Assembly (NCBI RefSeq): GCF_000283155.1
Contig: NW_004454177.1
Span: forward strand, 4,253,468 to 4,317,467
Source: Ceratotherium simum simum
Lineage: Eukaryota; Chordata; Mammalia; Perissodactyla; Rhinocerotidae
Direction: 5' to 3'
DNA length: 64,000 bases
Positions 34,221 through 44,644 of the stretch are shown piece after piece (positions within the stretch are counted from its first letter, which is position 1; each line of letters begins with the position of its first letter). The translations under genes and the position numbers were made by a program. The notes under the pieces are model-generated. The model made no database searches. It saw only the letters and a program-made list of their open reading frames with translations, and was not told the DNA's origin.

Positions 34221-35099
34221 ATCACTTACGTTGGCCGTAACTATATTGGGATGCTGTTTCTTGACACCTTGTCCTGACCCTGTTTTCCTGCGGTTGGGGA
34301 TGGGGGGAGGGGGGCATTGTCCAGGCTTCCCGGCAGTTTCCAACTCAGTATTCAAACTGTCAGAGCAGAGATGGACTGCCTTGATAGGTAGTGAGCTCCC
34401 TGTGATGGGGAGCAATCAAGCAGAATCCAGATGAGTATTTGGCATGGATATGGCAGAAGGGGGGAAGGGGATCTCTTCCAAAGACATTTCCAACCCCGAG
34501 AGACTATGAATGTGTGAATAAACCCACATGTCCTGGCACCCACGTGGGCACAGCCTTGCCCACAAATGGGGACACACATACAAGGGCACACTCTCCACAC
34601 TGGCTTTGGGGACCAGGAAGAAGTGTTTTAAACCAGGCAAGCCAGCATCCCCACCCAGCCCTTCCCCCAGCACCCAGCCGGTTCCTGTGTACACAGGCAC
34701 CCAGGTGGCAAGCAGGAGCTTTGAGGGAGGCACCAAGTGGGGTTTCAAGGAGCCTGCTGCCTACCACTCCCAGTTCTCTTTTGACGGGCACCAACTGCCA
34801 GCCCCACACCCCCACTGCAGGCCAGCTCTAAGACAGGTAGAGCACGTGATCAGCAATGGGGCAGGGTAGTAGGGGGTCTGCTCTACCTCTGATGCAGGTG
34901 GACTGAAAGGGAACCCCGGGCAGTCCTGGCAGCCCCGCCTCTAGAGAGTCAGGGGGCCCAGAAGTCGGATGCTGTGAGAGGTAAGGACTTCACTATCACA
35001 GAAGGAATGAAGTAGGAGTTTGTGGAAGGGTCAGAAGCCTCACCTCTAGCCAAAATGATTCCTGCCCCTGCCTTCTCCCTTCTGGCGCCCCACCTCACA
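34221..35099. other. Intergenic DNA, nothing recognised
   Basis: Frames to 130 codons around 34.4-34.9 kb overlap on both strands. No repeat or gene named. Confidence 0.5.
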
Positions 35100-35422
35100 C
35101 AGCCCTCCCACACTTCCTCCGAGCGCGGCGTGCCATCTCTCAGCCATTCCACGGGGAGCACGGGTGCTGATAAACCGGAGCGGCAGCATATTCGGACCGT
35201 CCTATCAGCCGGGATGCATTACTGCACATAGTCTCTGCAGCAGCTGCGACAGCACTTCTTCCTTCCTAACGATATTGGCTTCGCCTGGTATTAAAAAGGG
35301 ACCCTAAGTGCCACCAACATCTTTGCTGGGAGAGGAGACCACGCACTGGGGGGAGGGGGAGGCCGGCCAGCTTGGATGAACCGTTTGCTGCGGATTCATC
35401 CAAAGGTGGATGCAAAAATTAG

Positions 35423-35500
35423 GCAGGGGGAGGGGGAGGAGGGGAGGGGGAGGAGGGGAGGGGGCGGGGACAGGCGGAGAAGGAGGAGGGAGCGAGGAGT
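35423..35500 (+). repeat. G-rich (GGGGGAGG)n tract, possible G-quadruplex
   Basis: At least eight runs of three to five G separated by one to three bases on the plus strand. Confidence 0.7.
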
Positions 35501-35623
35501 TGGCATCCCAGAGGCAGAGCTTTCCCTCTGGGACCAGTACGCCCAACCCCAAGCCGTCCCGCGCACCCCCCTTCCCACCCACCCCGTCCCCTCCAGAGTG
35601 CTGGGCGCTGCAGGAGGCGGGGC

Positions 35624-35625
<2 letters not shown>

Positions 35626-35662
<37 letters not shown>
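35626..35662. repeat. (TG)n microsatellite
   Basis: About 17 uninterrupted GT units inside the CpG-rich block. Confidence 0.95.
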
Positions 35663-35665
<3 letters not shown>

Positions 35666-36002
35666 ACGCACGTCCCCTCCAGCTTCCCTACCACAACCCG
35701 GCTACTCTTCCCAGTCAATGGCCTCTTTGTGGCTGAGGAGGGACGGGAACCGGGACACGAAGTGCGGGGGGAGGGGTGGGAGCCACCTCATGGGCGCCCG
35801 GGCGCGCACAACGCTGACCTGCCGCCGTCGGGGCCAGGGCTCCCCGGAACGCGGGAGGAGTACTCTCCCCAGAGGGTCTCCACACTCTCTGAACGTAGAG
35901 GATGGGCCGCCAGGGGCAGTGGCTGTAGCCTCCCTGACTGCGCGGTGGGGCGGTCGCCTGTCCCACAGCCCAGGGAAGACGCGCTCTGCCCCGGCGCCAC
36001 GC

Positions 36003-36016
36003 CCGCTAGGTGGCGC
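36003..36016 (+). promoter_or_regulatory. CTCF-type motif, best in window
   Basis: CCGCTAGGTGGCGC matches CCASYAGRKGGCRS at 13 of 14 positions, including the whole AGGTGGCGC core. Orientation points toward NECTIN1. A weaker look-alike, CCGCCAGGGGCAG, lies about 100 bp before it at 35,908. Confidence 0.6.
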
Positions 36017-36080
36017 TGGGCAGTAGCGCTCCTCCCACCTGCGGGCGGCCCCAGCAGCGTCGGAGGCGCCCAGGGCATCG

Positions 36081-36424
36081 GGCAAGTGCCTTGTCAGGGA
36101 CCCACAGAGGTGAGGGAGGGAGAGAGGAACAGCCTTCCTCCTTGCTTTATTCATGTCCTTTGAATTTCTAAGGCCTCATCTCTCAGTTGTCGCTCCTTCT
36201 CTTGAAGATCTAAATGCCCCCAGTCCTCCAGAAGCCCACAGCCCTAGAGAGACAAGAGACAGCCGCAGGAAAAGTTGATCCGAGGTAACCTATGCCAAAG
36301 GCCAAGGGAGAGGTACAGCCAGTGCCCTGAGTTCAGAAACAACCGTGGAATAAGACACCACAGAGCTCTGAGGGGGCTATCTGGACCGTTCTGCTCTGGA
36401 CCAATCTGATGGGTGAGACCATTC
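36081..36424. other. Intergenic DNA, nothing recognised
   Basis: No gene or repeat seen. Confidence 0.5.
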
Positions 36425-36600
36425 CTTCCCAGTGCCAGGCACTGGGCTCAGCCCTGAGCATCCAACTGTGACCAGGTCACACCGTCCCTGTCCTCAGAGA
36501 GTTTGTGGACTAGTGAGGGAGAAAGACCTCAGGCAGATAACTACACACATAATTAGCTAACTACAGCTGTCAGAAGTGGTATTTAAAGATGTCTGAAGGA
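36425..36600 (+). repeat. L2 fragment
   Basis: CCCAGTGCCAGGCACTGGGC, CTCAGAGAGTTTGTGGACTAG, GATAACTACACACATAATTAG. Confidence 0.8.
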
Positions 36601-36794
36601 AGATCAAGACCCCACACCCACCCTGGGTCGCCTGCTCCCATCCTAAGTAGGGTTGGAAGTGGGGAAGTTTGCATTATGAAGAACACGAACCCCCTTCCTC
36701 TTAGTCCAAAGTAGACATAAGAAACAGTTGCCTAACAGCCAAAACACAGTCAAGGCTGGGGTGGCATTTTTCCTCCAGGTAAGCTGGGGAAAGA

Positions 36795-37020
36795 AGCCCC
36801 ATTTACTAAGTGCTGGGTTCTGTGTGCAGGCGTGGCTGTGTCTTCTCCTTTAATCTCCACTTCACTCTGCAGAGTGGAGGTGAAGCCCACTTTACAGAAG
36901 AGGAGACTGAGGCTCAGGGAGGTTAAGAGACTGGCCCAAGGTGCCAAGAGCCAGTCTGTAGCAGAGCTAGGGTTGGAACCCATAACTGCCTGAGTCTGAA
37001 TCCCACATTTCTTCTGCTGT
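36795..37020 (-). repeat. MIR SINE
   Basis: CCACTTTACAGAAGAGGAGAC, TGAGGCTCAGGGAGGTTAAG, TAGCAGAGCTAGGGTTGG. Confidence 0.9.
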
Positions 37021-37454
37021 CACTCGCTGCTTCTGGGGCCATGTCTGGATGCCCTGCTGGGGGCCAAATCAGGACGCATAGGGAGGAAAGAGACAGAGAA
37101 AGAGGCCTGGCAGGCTAAGAAGCCACCAGATTGGGGCCCCATCACCACCTCCTGTTGTCACAGCCAGCCCTTTCTCAGCATCTCCTGACCAAACCACCAT
37201 CCGCTTAACATTCTGCTCAGTTTCCACTCCGCTCCGACTCCAAATGTTTATCAACACATGCTGTAATGTAATCAGCTCCTGGGAAAATACACACCAGGTA
37301 ATGGATGCTGACAAGAGTGTCAAACAGATGTCCCCTCCCTCCCTCCCAACCTCCCAGCCAAAGCCGGCACACCCAGGAGGCTGGGAAGGGCCTCTCGTCA
37401 CCCCTCCGGCCGGCTGTGGCAGTGGAGGGCTCCTCAGGAGGCTGCCACGTGGAA
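37021..37454. other. Intergenic DNA, nothing recognised
   Basis: Repeat-free. Small frames only. Confidence 0.5.
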
Positions 37455-37640
37455 CTTGGCTGTGTGCCAGGCACTGTGCGGGGGTGGGGGGGGCCTTTAC
37501 ACTCTCATCTCATCTGATCCTCACAGCAGCATGAAGGTTGGTCTTAGCATCCCCATTTCGCAGATGCAGAAACTAAGGCACACAGTGATGATGAAAGCAG
37601 AGTGAAGCCGCAGCAGCATCAGAGGCAGAAGAGGGCTAAT
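37455..37640 (-). repeat. MIR SINE
   Basis: GTGTGCCAGGCACTGTGCGG, CTGATCCTCACAGCAGCATG, ATCCCCATTTCGCAGATGC. Confidence 0.8.
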
Positions 37641-38384
37641 CTGTCTGCCTGTCTTTCACCATGAGGCCACCTCCCCGGCTGAGCACAGGCCTTTGAAGAA
37701 AGCTGTTTCATCACCTTGCAAAGCCGTTGGATCTGAGGGATGCGCATCCTAAAGGCCTCGCCTCCGCCTCCGTGGACGTGGACGTGGCAGGCCAGGTGTC
37801 AGGGGCTGGCAGCTGTTCCCCATCTGGGCCCCAGCAGGTAGGAGACAGGGCTGATTGTGTCCCAAAGGCTCAAGACTGAGCAACAGAGGAAGGCTTTGCT
37901 GCACGGTGGGAGGAGAGTGGGGCTCTGAGGGAGGGGGAGGCCCATTCTTGGTCCTTTTCTCCCCTCTTCTAGAACCAGAGCCTAAGGACCCAGAGGCTGG
38001 CCCAGACAGAGGGGAGAGGAAGTGCATAGAGTTGGGGAGAGCCCACATGGGACAGGACCCCCCACCCCAGGACCTGCAGGCCCTCCCAGGACCAACTGTC
38101 TGAGGCTGGGCAGTCCTAAAGGAAATCGGTATTTGCTTTTCCCTCCAACACAGTCAGTTGCTCCTTTCATCTGACAGGAGTTGTAAATGAGACTTTATGG
38201 GATTTCTAATGATGGTGGTTTCCCTTTATCAGCCTCCAATTCCCATTTCTCAACTGGGGTCAACTCTGGGAGATGTTTTGACCAGGAATCCAGAATCCAG
38301 CAGCAGGCCCCTGCCCTGCGTGCTGCCGTCCATAGTAAGAGCTGGAGGCTGTCAAACTGGCACTGGGCCCCGGAAGCTCACTAC
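37641..38384. other. Intergenic DNA, nothing recognised
   Basis: No gene. A short GGACGTGGACGTGG tandem occurs at about 37,773. Confidence 0.5.
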
Positions 38385-38605
38385 CAAGAAGTCAGATCTG
38401 GGTTTCAGGCCGCCTCCCAGATGGCATAGTTCACCTCTCTGGCTTCTGCTTCTTCAACTGTAAACCTGGGGTAATAACGCCTGCTCCACCTACAACCTCA
38501 CCTGGCTGCCGTGAGGATCAAATGAGATTATAGGCCTGAAGGCCCTTTGAAAAATATAAAGCAATCACCCAACCTGGTTTTGCTGTTATTATGATTGCTG
38601 TTGTG
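38385..38605 (+). repeat. MIR SINE
   Basis: GTTCACCTCTCTGGCTTCTG, ACTGTAAACCTGGGGTAATA, CCGTGAGGATCAAATGAGAT, GCTGTTATTATGATTG. Confidence 0.85.
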
Positions 38606-38799
38606 ACTGTGTGTAGGTGCAACTGGGAGAGCAAATTATGGCCACTTGTATGTCTATGAGAGTGAGCTTGTTCATGTACACGGGGTCTGTGCCCCAGCTT
38701 CGTGGAAGAATGGAGTTCTTGTGTTTGCACCTGCCTTTAAAGGAGCGTACAGGGCAATGTCTGTCTATGAGTGTATTGGTACTTGAGTACACGTTCGGG

Positions 38800-38880
38800 T
38801 CTTAATATAATATTATATTAAAATGTAATAATATAATAATCCTATGTGCCAGGCATTTTGCTAAACACTTGACACAGGGG
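38800..38880. repeat. AT-rich stretch joined to a MIR/L2-like piece
   Basis: TAATATAATATTATATTAAA followed by CCTATGTGCCAGGCATTTTGC. Confidence 0.55.
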
Positions 38881-39529
38881 TATGGCCAGCGTGGGTGTGC
38901 AGGCATCTACATGCGGCTGTATATAGAGCATTTGCGACATATGCGTGTCTGTGTTGGGTGAATGTAATGTAATGTGTGCCTGTTCATCTCCTGCAGGTAG
39001 CAGGGAATCTCTCCGTGTGCTTGCCTCAGTTTCAGTGAAAGTGTGGGCACGAATGTCAGGAATCTGAGTGTGTCTGCACATGCATGTGTGTGCGTGCACA
39101 TGCATAAGGGTGCACACCCCCGTCCCTGTTCCCGGGCCCATTGGTGTAATTGTTTGTTATTTATCAGCTTCCTGGACTACATGAGCCCCCAGCATGCCCT
39201 GAGCTCACTGCCACACCGCCATCAAGCCCACACACACGTTGTGGTGACAGCAGCATGCTTAGGAGGGGCGCCACTCTGCTCCCTGGAGCCACACTCTGTG
39301 CCAGGCAGCAGGGCCCCTGCCGGGGAAGGTACAGAATGACTACATCAGGCTTGGAGTTGCAGGAGCGCTCAGCAGATGGGCCAGGCTTGGGCGCCTTGGG
39401 AGTGGGACAGAGGGAGCTGGCACCTTCAGGTCCAGAGGATCTGGCGGTAACAGGGTAAACAGCCTGGCCCAGGAACACCATCTTAGCAAAACAGGGGTTG
39501 GGGCTACCGAATGGCCAGGCGTGAAACAT
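38881..39529. other. Intergenic DNA, TG-rich
   Basis: Scattered TGTG/CATG words at 38,890-39,120. No gene. Confidence 0.5.
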
Positions 39530-40005
39530 CTTTGCTCTGCTACACCCCCACCACAGCTCCTCGCTGCCCTCAGGATAAGTCCAAACTCTCTCAGGCAGTG
39601 TACAAGGCCCACGCACCCTGGGCACGCACTTCCCAGCCCCTCTCCCTCCCTTTCCTCTTGCACCAGGCAGACTGAACCACCCTCAGTCCTTCGATGCACC
39701 CAGCCCCCTGGGCCTTCTTGCTGCCTTTCCTTCTGCCTGATTTCTCCATAAGACATCCCTGGCTAGCCAGTCCTCACCCTTGGGGCTCAGCTCACCTCCA
39801 CAGGAACGCATCCCCAACACCCGACATTCCTCTACGCCCTATATTTCCCTGTCCTCCCACTTCCCTATAGATCCTTTCTTCCCCATTAGACTTCAGCCCC
39901 AGGAAGGAAGGGAGCATGTCTCAGTAGTTCATGGCTTAATTCCAATGCCTAGCATGATACCTGGTCACAGGTGGTCCATAAATATTTGCTGAGTGAATTA
40001 TTGTT
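39530..40005 (+). repeat. L2 3' region
   Basis: From CAGGATAAGTCCAAACTCTC through the pyrimidine-rich 3'UTR to GCCCCAGGAAGGAAGGGAGC, CCTAGCATGATACCTGGTC and AAATATTTGCTGAGTGAA: a nearly complete L2 tail. Confidence 0.85.
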
Positions 40006-40164
40006 AAAAGCCTGTTGTGAGAGAGCAGTTGCCTTCAACGCTCCTTATAAAAATCATGGTGTGCATCTGGACAGGCTCTTGGTCTCTCAGAGCTCAAAGT
40101 GGGGAGGACCACCCCTTCCCCCACTTCCCCTCCTCTGCCACCCCGCAATAATAATCATCATCCC
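40006..40164. other. Short unassigned stretch
   Basis: Nothing recognised. Confidence 0.4.
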
Positions 40165-40285
40165 CAACAGGTGTGAAGATGGTCGAGTTTACAGAGTGCT
40201 TTTACAAAGCTCCTGGAAGTCATCAGCATCATTTTATAAATGAGGAAACTGAGGCACAGAGAGACAAGGTGGCTCATTAATAGAA
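40165..40285 (-). repeat. MIR SINE fragment
   Basis: CATTTTATAAATGAGGAAAC, TGAGGCACAGAGAGACAAGG. Confidence 0.8.
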
Positions 40286-41106
40286 TGACCCACTCACCTT
40301 GGTTTGCCCAGAACTTTCCCAGTTTTAGCACTGAAAGTCTCCTGTCCTCGGAACCCCCCTCAGTCCCAGGCAGACTGGGACCGTTGGTCACCCTTATTGC
40401 CCACAGATCCGGGACACAAACCTAGGACTCCTGACCCTAAAGCACATGCCCTCTCCCTGCTCGGCTGCCTCCTGTGGTTCCTCAAAGTTCAATGACCCAC
40501 CTGGCCAGTATCTACCCTTTGGACGTCACCTCCAGGCCACTTGGCATCCACCTGGAGCATGTGCTCAAGGAGTGCAGAGCATTAATATCAACCTAAATCA
40601 AATATAATTCAAAGCTCAATTCTGGAGGAAAAGCACTCTCTATAATACAGGAAAAAGATTAAACTATTATTAAAGTAACTTTCTAATGATATTAAAGTAA
40701 ATTTTAAAATAAAAAACCTACACCCACAAATTGTTTTCATTTCTCTAGGCTGCTTTCACATTTTTCTCTTTCTAGGTGCATATTTTTTTTTACAGAATTG
40801 CAATGCAGTGTATGTATTGTGCTTGTTCTTCTTTTTACTTCAGATCATAGAAATCCGGTTTAGATTTTCCTCATTCTGGATCCTCCATGTCACTAACATC
40901 CCTCATTAGCCCAGATCGCAGGGAGTCTGGGCTCAGGGCTGCCTCCCTTCCGAAGGACCCCTCCTCAGAAGGGCTTCCCAACTCAAGGCCCCAGCTGGGC
41001 TTCTGCGGATTGCCAGGGAAACACTGTCCTGTGCATGTGTGCCATTTGCAGGGCACAGGGACATGGCTTTCATCAGATCCTGAAAAGGTCGAGGCCCAAA
41101 TAGGTT
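40286..41106. other. Intergenic DNA with an AT-rich core at 40,560-40,860
   Basis: The AT-rich core may be an old transposon I cannot name. No gene. Confidence 0.45.
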
Positions 41107-41122
41107 AAGACCCACAGCTCTG
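41107..41122. repeat. Target-site duplication of the ERE SINE, left copy
   Basis: AAGACCCACAGCTCTG, identical over 16 bp to 41,443-41,458. Confidence 0.97.
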
Positions 41123-41442
41123 GGCCCACCCCGTGGCTTAGCGGTTAAGTGCACGCGCTCCGCTACTGGCGGCCTGGATTCGGATCCCGATCGCGCACCG
41201 ACGCACCGCTTGTCTGGCCATGCTGAGGCTGCGTCCCACATACAGTGACTACAAGGATGTGCAACTATGACATACAACTATCTGCTGGGGCTTTGGGGAG
41301 AAAAAAGGAGGAGGATTGGCAATAGATGTTAGCTCAGAGCCGGTCTTCCTCAGCAAAAAGAGGAGGATTAGCATGGATGTTAGCTCAGGGCTGATCTTCC
41401 TCACAAAAAAAAAAAAAAAAAATTTAAAAAAAAAAAAAAAAA
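41123..41442 (+). mobile_element. Full-length ERE1-type SINE
   Basis: Starts GGCCCACCCCGTGGCTTAGC, A box-like TGGCTTAGCGGTTAAGTG, B box-like GATTCGGATCCC, then ACATACAACTATCTGCTGGG and two GATGTTAGCTCAG tail modules, ending in A-rich DNA (19 A, TTT, 20 A). CpG sites are largely kept (GCACGCGC, GATCGCGCACCGACGCACCG), so the copy is young. Flanked by a perfect 16-bp duplication. Confidence 0.97.
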
Positions 41443-41458
41443 AAGACCCACAGCTCTG
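41443..41458. repeat. Target-site duplication of the ERE SINE, right copy
   Basis: AAGACCCACAGCTCTG directly after the A-rich tail. Confidence 0.97.
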
Positions 41459-42954
41459 CAGCCTCCTAGAGAAGGAGGTGCAGCCTCATCTCCACGATCC
41501 CAGGGCCAGCGGCCACCCGCACTTCCTCTGTAGGGCCTGGGCTGACCCAAGAACTTTGTTCCTCCCTTACAATAAGTTCCAGCTCTTGCCTTCCATACGG
41601 CTCTCAAAAAAAAGTGTGGTTCCTCTGGTCATTATCATGACCATAACACCCACCCTCCTGGATCTACAGGCACCATTGAAGGGAAGAGAGCGTGGGAGGA
41701 AGGCTGAGTGTCTTTTTCCTCTCTCTGAGTCCTTTTCCCTCTCACCTCCCTCTCCATGAGGTATGCTCCAGGCTGAAGCTCTACTCTGCCCCTTCCCACC
41801 TCTTGGTCTAAGCCCTCTGGTCCATGCAGATCCTCACTGAAACCCTCTTGTCATTACCATTGTTGAGTTTTAAGTATTCCCACCCCAACTCAGGAATGCT
41901 GCCTCCAATCACATCTAGAATTCCTTAGGATTTTGGATGTGGTGATTCACAGGAACATATTAAGGGCTTTCTGACCAGAGCAGGGCGTAGACCAATTTAC
42001 CTTCCGGAATCCCTTCCTTCTGGAGAATTAGGTGGTTCAAGATGGAACTGGGGCCTTTCTATCATTGCTCAGAGCTCCAGCCCGCAAAGCCATGGAGATT
42101 CTTGGGACACTCCTCCAGGGGAGAGGCTGGCTGCCTGTTAGCCTTGTTGGTATCACTTTGACATGGTAGATCATTGGACCCGGGGGGCAGCTGAGTTCAG
42201 CTGATCCATCGTCCCCAAGAGCAATGGCGGTGGCAATGGGAAGGTTCTGCAGTGATCTCTGTAAGAATAACAATAATTAAATGTTGCTCAGCACTGTGGG
42301 ATACAGAGGCACGATCATAATCGCCACAGCTACCAGGGTGATGATAACAGTAATTAGACGCTGTGGTTTCTCAACTACCCCCGGGAGCATTGCCCAGGGT
42401 GAGGTTGGCCTGGCAGGTTAGGGAAGGGGGCACCCATGCCAGTGGGTCCTCTGTGGGGCTGAGTAGGGCTCCTTTGTGGGATTCCTCCTCCTCCCCCTCT
42501 CCTTTCGCCTTGCCCTCAGCCTGAACTGACTCCAGATTGGGGACTGGGGACCCAGGAGAGGGTGACCCCATTCAGCATTCTACTCTATGTTCAAGTTCAT
42601 CTTCTCCTCTCCACAGATTTCAGGGGATTGGGGAATCTTGGTGACTTCTTAATAGGGTTGCCCTCACATCAAAGTGAGCTTTATTAGCCCATTACTGAAT
42701 GACACAGAGGGGCCTGGGATACAGCCAAAGGGGAAGTCCTTATTGTATTGACTCTGGACTTATTCCAGGCCCAACAGCTGCCTCTCTAAAAGAGCCTGGG
42801 GAAGCCGAGGGAGGGCTTTGGGGACAGTTTCCTGGGGATGGCACCTTCCTCAGGGCTGAACTCTGTCTGGTTACTGCCCCCAGCCGTGGGGTGGGTAAGC
42901 AAGGTCAGTCCAAGTGCCTGTCCTTTGTGTGGGCGGTCATTCCACAGTCACGAA
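41459..42954. other. Intergenic DNA
   Basis: No gene. A short AT-rich part at 42,262-42,360 resembles a worn MIR end, but I cannot place it. The rest is unassigned. Confidence 0.45.
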
Positions 42955-43240
42955 GTCTCAGAGCCAGGAGGGAACATGGAATGCATCTGGTCTGCTCTCC
43001 ACGCCAGGGCAGGAATGCCATCTACAGCATCCCTGACAAATGGGGTCTCAGTCTGAAAGGGACGGGGAGTTCATTCCATTGTCAGTTCCCTGAACAGTCT
43101 TCCCCAGACTGAACTGAAACCTACTTCCCCAACACGTATGCCCGTTGGTCCTAATTCTCTATGAAGGCACACAGACTATGCTTGATCCTTTTCCCCTCAG
43201 GTTTTGGAAGATCGCTAAGCACACCGCCCTTCCACCTCCT
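42955..43240 (+). repeat. Ancient L3/CR1-like fragment
   Basis: CTACAGCATCCCTGACAAATG, GGGGAGTTCATTCCATTGTC, TGAACTGAAACCTACTTCCC, GCCCGTTGGTCCTAATTCTC. The blocks line up with 62,050-62,340. Confidence 0.5.
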
Positions 43241-43299
43241 TTGGCCTTCTCCTTTATGAAATCAGAAGCCACCTTCTATCTTTTCTCTGCAGGTAACTG

Positions 43300-43503
43300 C
43301 AAGTAACTCATTATTGCAATGACCTTATTATTAACTTACCTGCTTTCCACCCCAAAACTTCCATCTTCACTGCTCTCTTCACCTTCCCTCCAGGCTCAGA
43401 GAAAGAGGAGTCCTCTCCTTTCCAAGGCTGATCCCTCCTCTGCCCTAGTCCCACCACCCGCGCCTCCTCCAGGGCCTGCTCCATGAACTGCACCCTCTTT
43501 CAC
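43300..43503 (+). repeat. L2-like internal fragment, 5' piece (split by ERE)
   Basis: Pyrimidine-rich sequence (CATCTTCACTGCTCTCTTCAC) of the kind seen in the L2 coding region. It appears to continue after the SINE at 43,741. Confidence 0.5.
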
Positions 43504-43740
43504 TTTTTTTTTTGCTGAGGAAGATTCGCCCTGAGCTAACCTCTGTTGCCAATCTTCCTCTTTTTGCTTAAGGAAGATTCGCCTTGAGCTAATATCTGTG
43601 CCCATCTTCCTTTATTTTGTACGTGGGACGCCACCATAGCACGGCCACCGATGAGTGGTGTAGGCCCGCACCTGAGAACCGAACCCAGGCTGCCGTAGCA
43701 GGGCACGCCAAGCTTAACCACTAGGCAATGGGACCGGCCC
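43504..43740 (-). mobile_element. ERE-type SINE, antisense
   Basis: T run at 43,504-43,513, then the reverse complement of two tail modules (CCTGAGCTAACCTCTGTTGC and CCTTGAGCTAATATCTGTGC) and of the tRNA-like head (GCTTAACCACTAGGCAATGG, GACCGGCCC). It is the same short subtype as 28,998. Confidence 0.93.
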
Positions 43741-44340
43741 CTCCTTTTCGCTTCTTATACTGGTTCCTCCAGTTCTCGTTGTCCACTAGCTCTTCTCCCT
43801 CTGCCTACAAGATGCTCCATTGCTTCTGAGTCCCCCTGAAAAGGGGGAAATAAGCCCCTTGGTCTTTGTCGCACTAACCCTCTCTAAGCTTCTGATCCAT
43901 TTTGCTCATTCCATCCACCACCAAACTTCTCAAAAGTAGGGGGGACACCTGCTCCCCTGCTGTTTCTCCTTCCATTTGCTTCTCCTCCCCCTTTGATCTG
44001 GGTTCTGCCCCTGCTCTGCCACCAACACCTCTCTCAAAGGTCACTGGTGTTCTGGCCACTGTTTCCAAAGACACTTTCTGATCCCCACCTGCTTTCTGCA
44101 GCATCAGACACTGTTGGCAACCTCCTCCTCCATTAAATCCTCTCCTCACTTGGCTTCCATGACAGCCCTCTCTCCTCACTCCCATCCTCCCTCGCTGACC
44201 AGTCCTCATCTGTCCATCCTACCCATGTTATTGCCAGATTCATCTCCCGAAAGCACAGCTCCGACAGCTCCCAATAAGTGCCTCTCTGTTCAGAAACCAT
44301 CAATGGCTCACCACTGCCTGCAGAAAAAACATCATGGAGT
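43741..44340 (+). repeat. L2-like internal fragment, 3' piece
   Basis: AAAGGTCACTGGTGTTCTGG, GCAGCATCAGACACTGTTGG, CTCACTTGGCTTCCATGACA are L2 ORF2-type blocks (AFDTV, LGFHD in translation). CAATGGCTCACCACTGCCTG is near the L2 3' end. Confidence 0.65.
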
Positions 44341-44574
44341 TGTAAAATAATGCAACTATATGCAATACATAATATCTAACGCAATAATATGTCAGGGGGT
44401 TCAAACTTTTTTAAGAAGCAGAATCCATTAAGAAGAATATTTCTAGGAGCCCAATGTGTAAAAAGGATGAAAACAACATGCCCTTTAAACACAGCTCCTA
44501 TTGAAGAAGGGAGTGGGGAACCCAGGAAATTCTAAGGCTTTCACAGCACAATTGGAAAACCAGTGAACAAATTA
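44341..44574. other. Short unassigned stretch, AT-rich
   Basis: Possible hAT MITE remnant at 44,395-44,465 (GGTTCAAACTTTTTTAAG); too worn to name. Confidence 0.35.
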
Positions 44575-44644
44575 AATTTCTCAATCTGCAGATGAGAAAA
44601 CAGGCCCAGAGAGGAGAAGTGATTGGTAGACAGTAGCACAGGAT
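44575..44644 (-). repeat. MIR-like fragment
   Basis: AATCTGCAGATGAGAAAACAG followed by GCCCAGAGAGGAGAAGTG. Confidence 0.6.

Larger units (their letters stand above)
35100..36080. promoter_or_regulatory. CpG-rich block, candidate distal element or alternative promoter
   Basis: CpG density well above the surrounding DNA, in two parts: 35,120-35,280 (with an inverted GATA pair TGATAA at 35,168-35,173 and TATCAG at 35,203-35,208, and a TATA-like TATTAAAAAGG at 35,289) and 35,740-36,080. Between them lie a G-rich tract and a TG repeat. A strong CTCF-type motif lies at 36,003. The block is repeat-free otherwise and about 13 kb before NECTIN1. Open frames here (up to 216 codons, both strands) reflect the composition. 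The role is inference. Confidence 0.5.

Noticed and set aside
35376..36163. Overlapping frames of 150-216 codons at 35.4-36.2 kb
   Set aside because: They cross a TG microsatellite and G-rich tract and exist on both strands; composition explains them.
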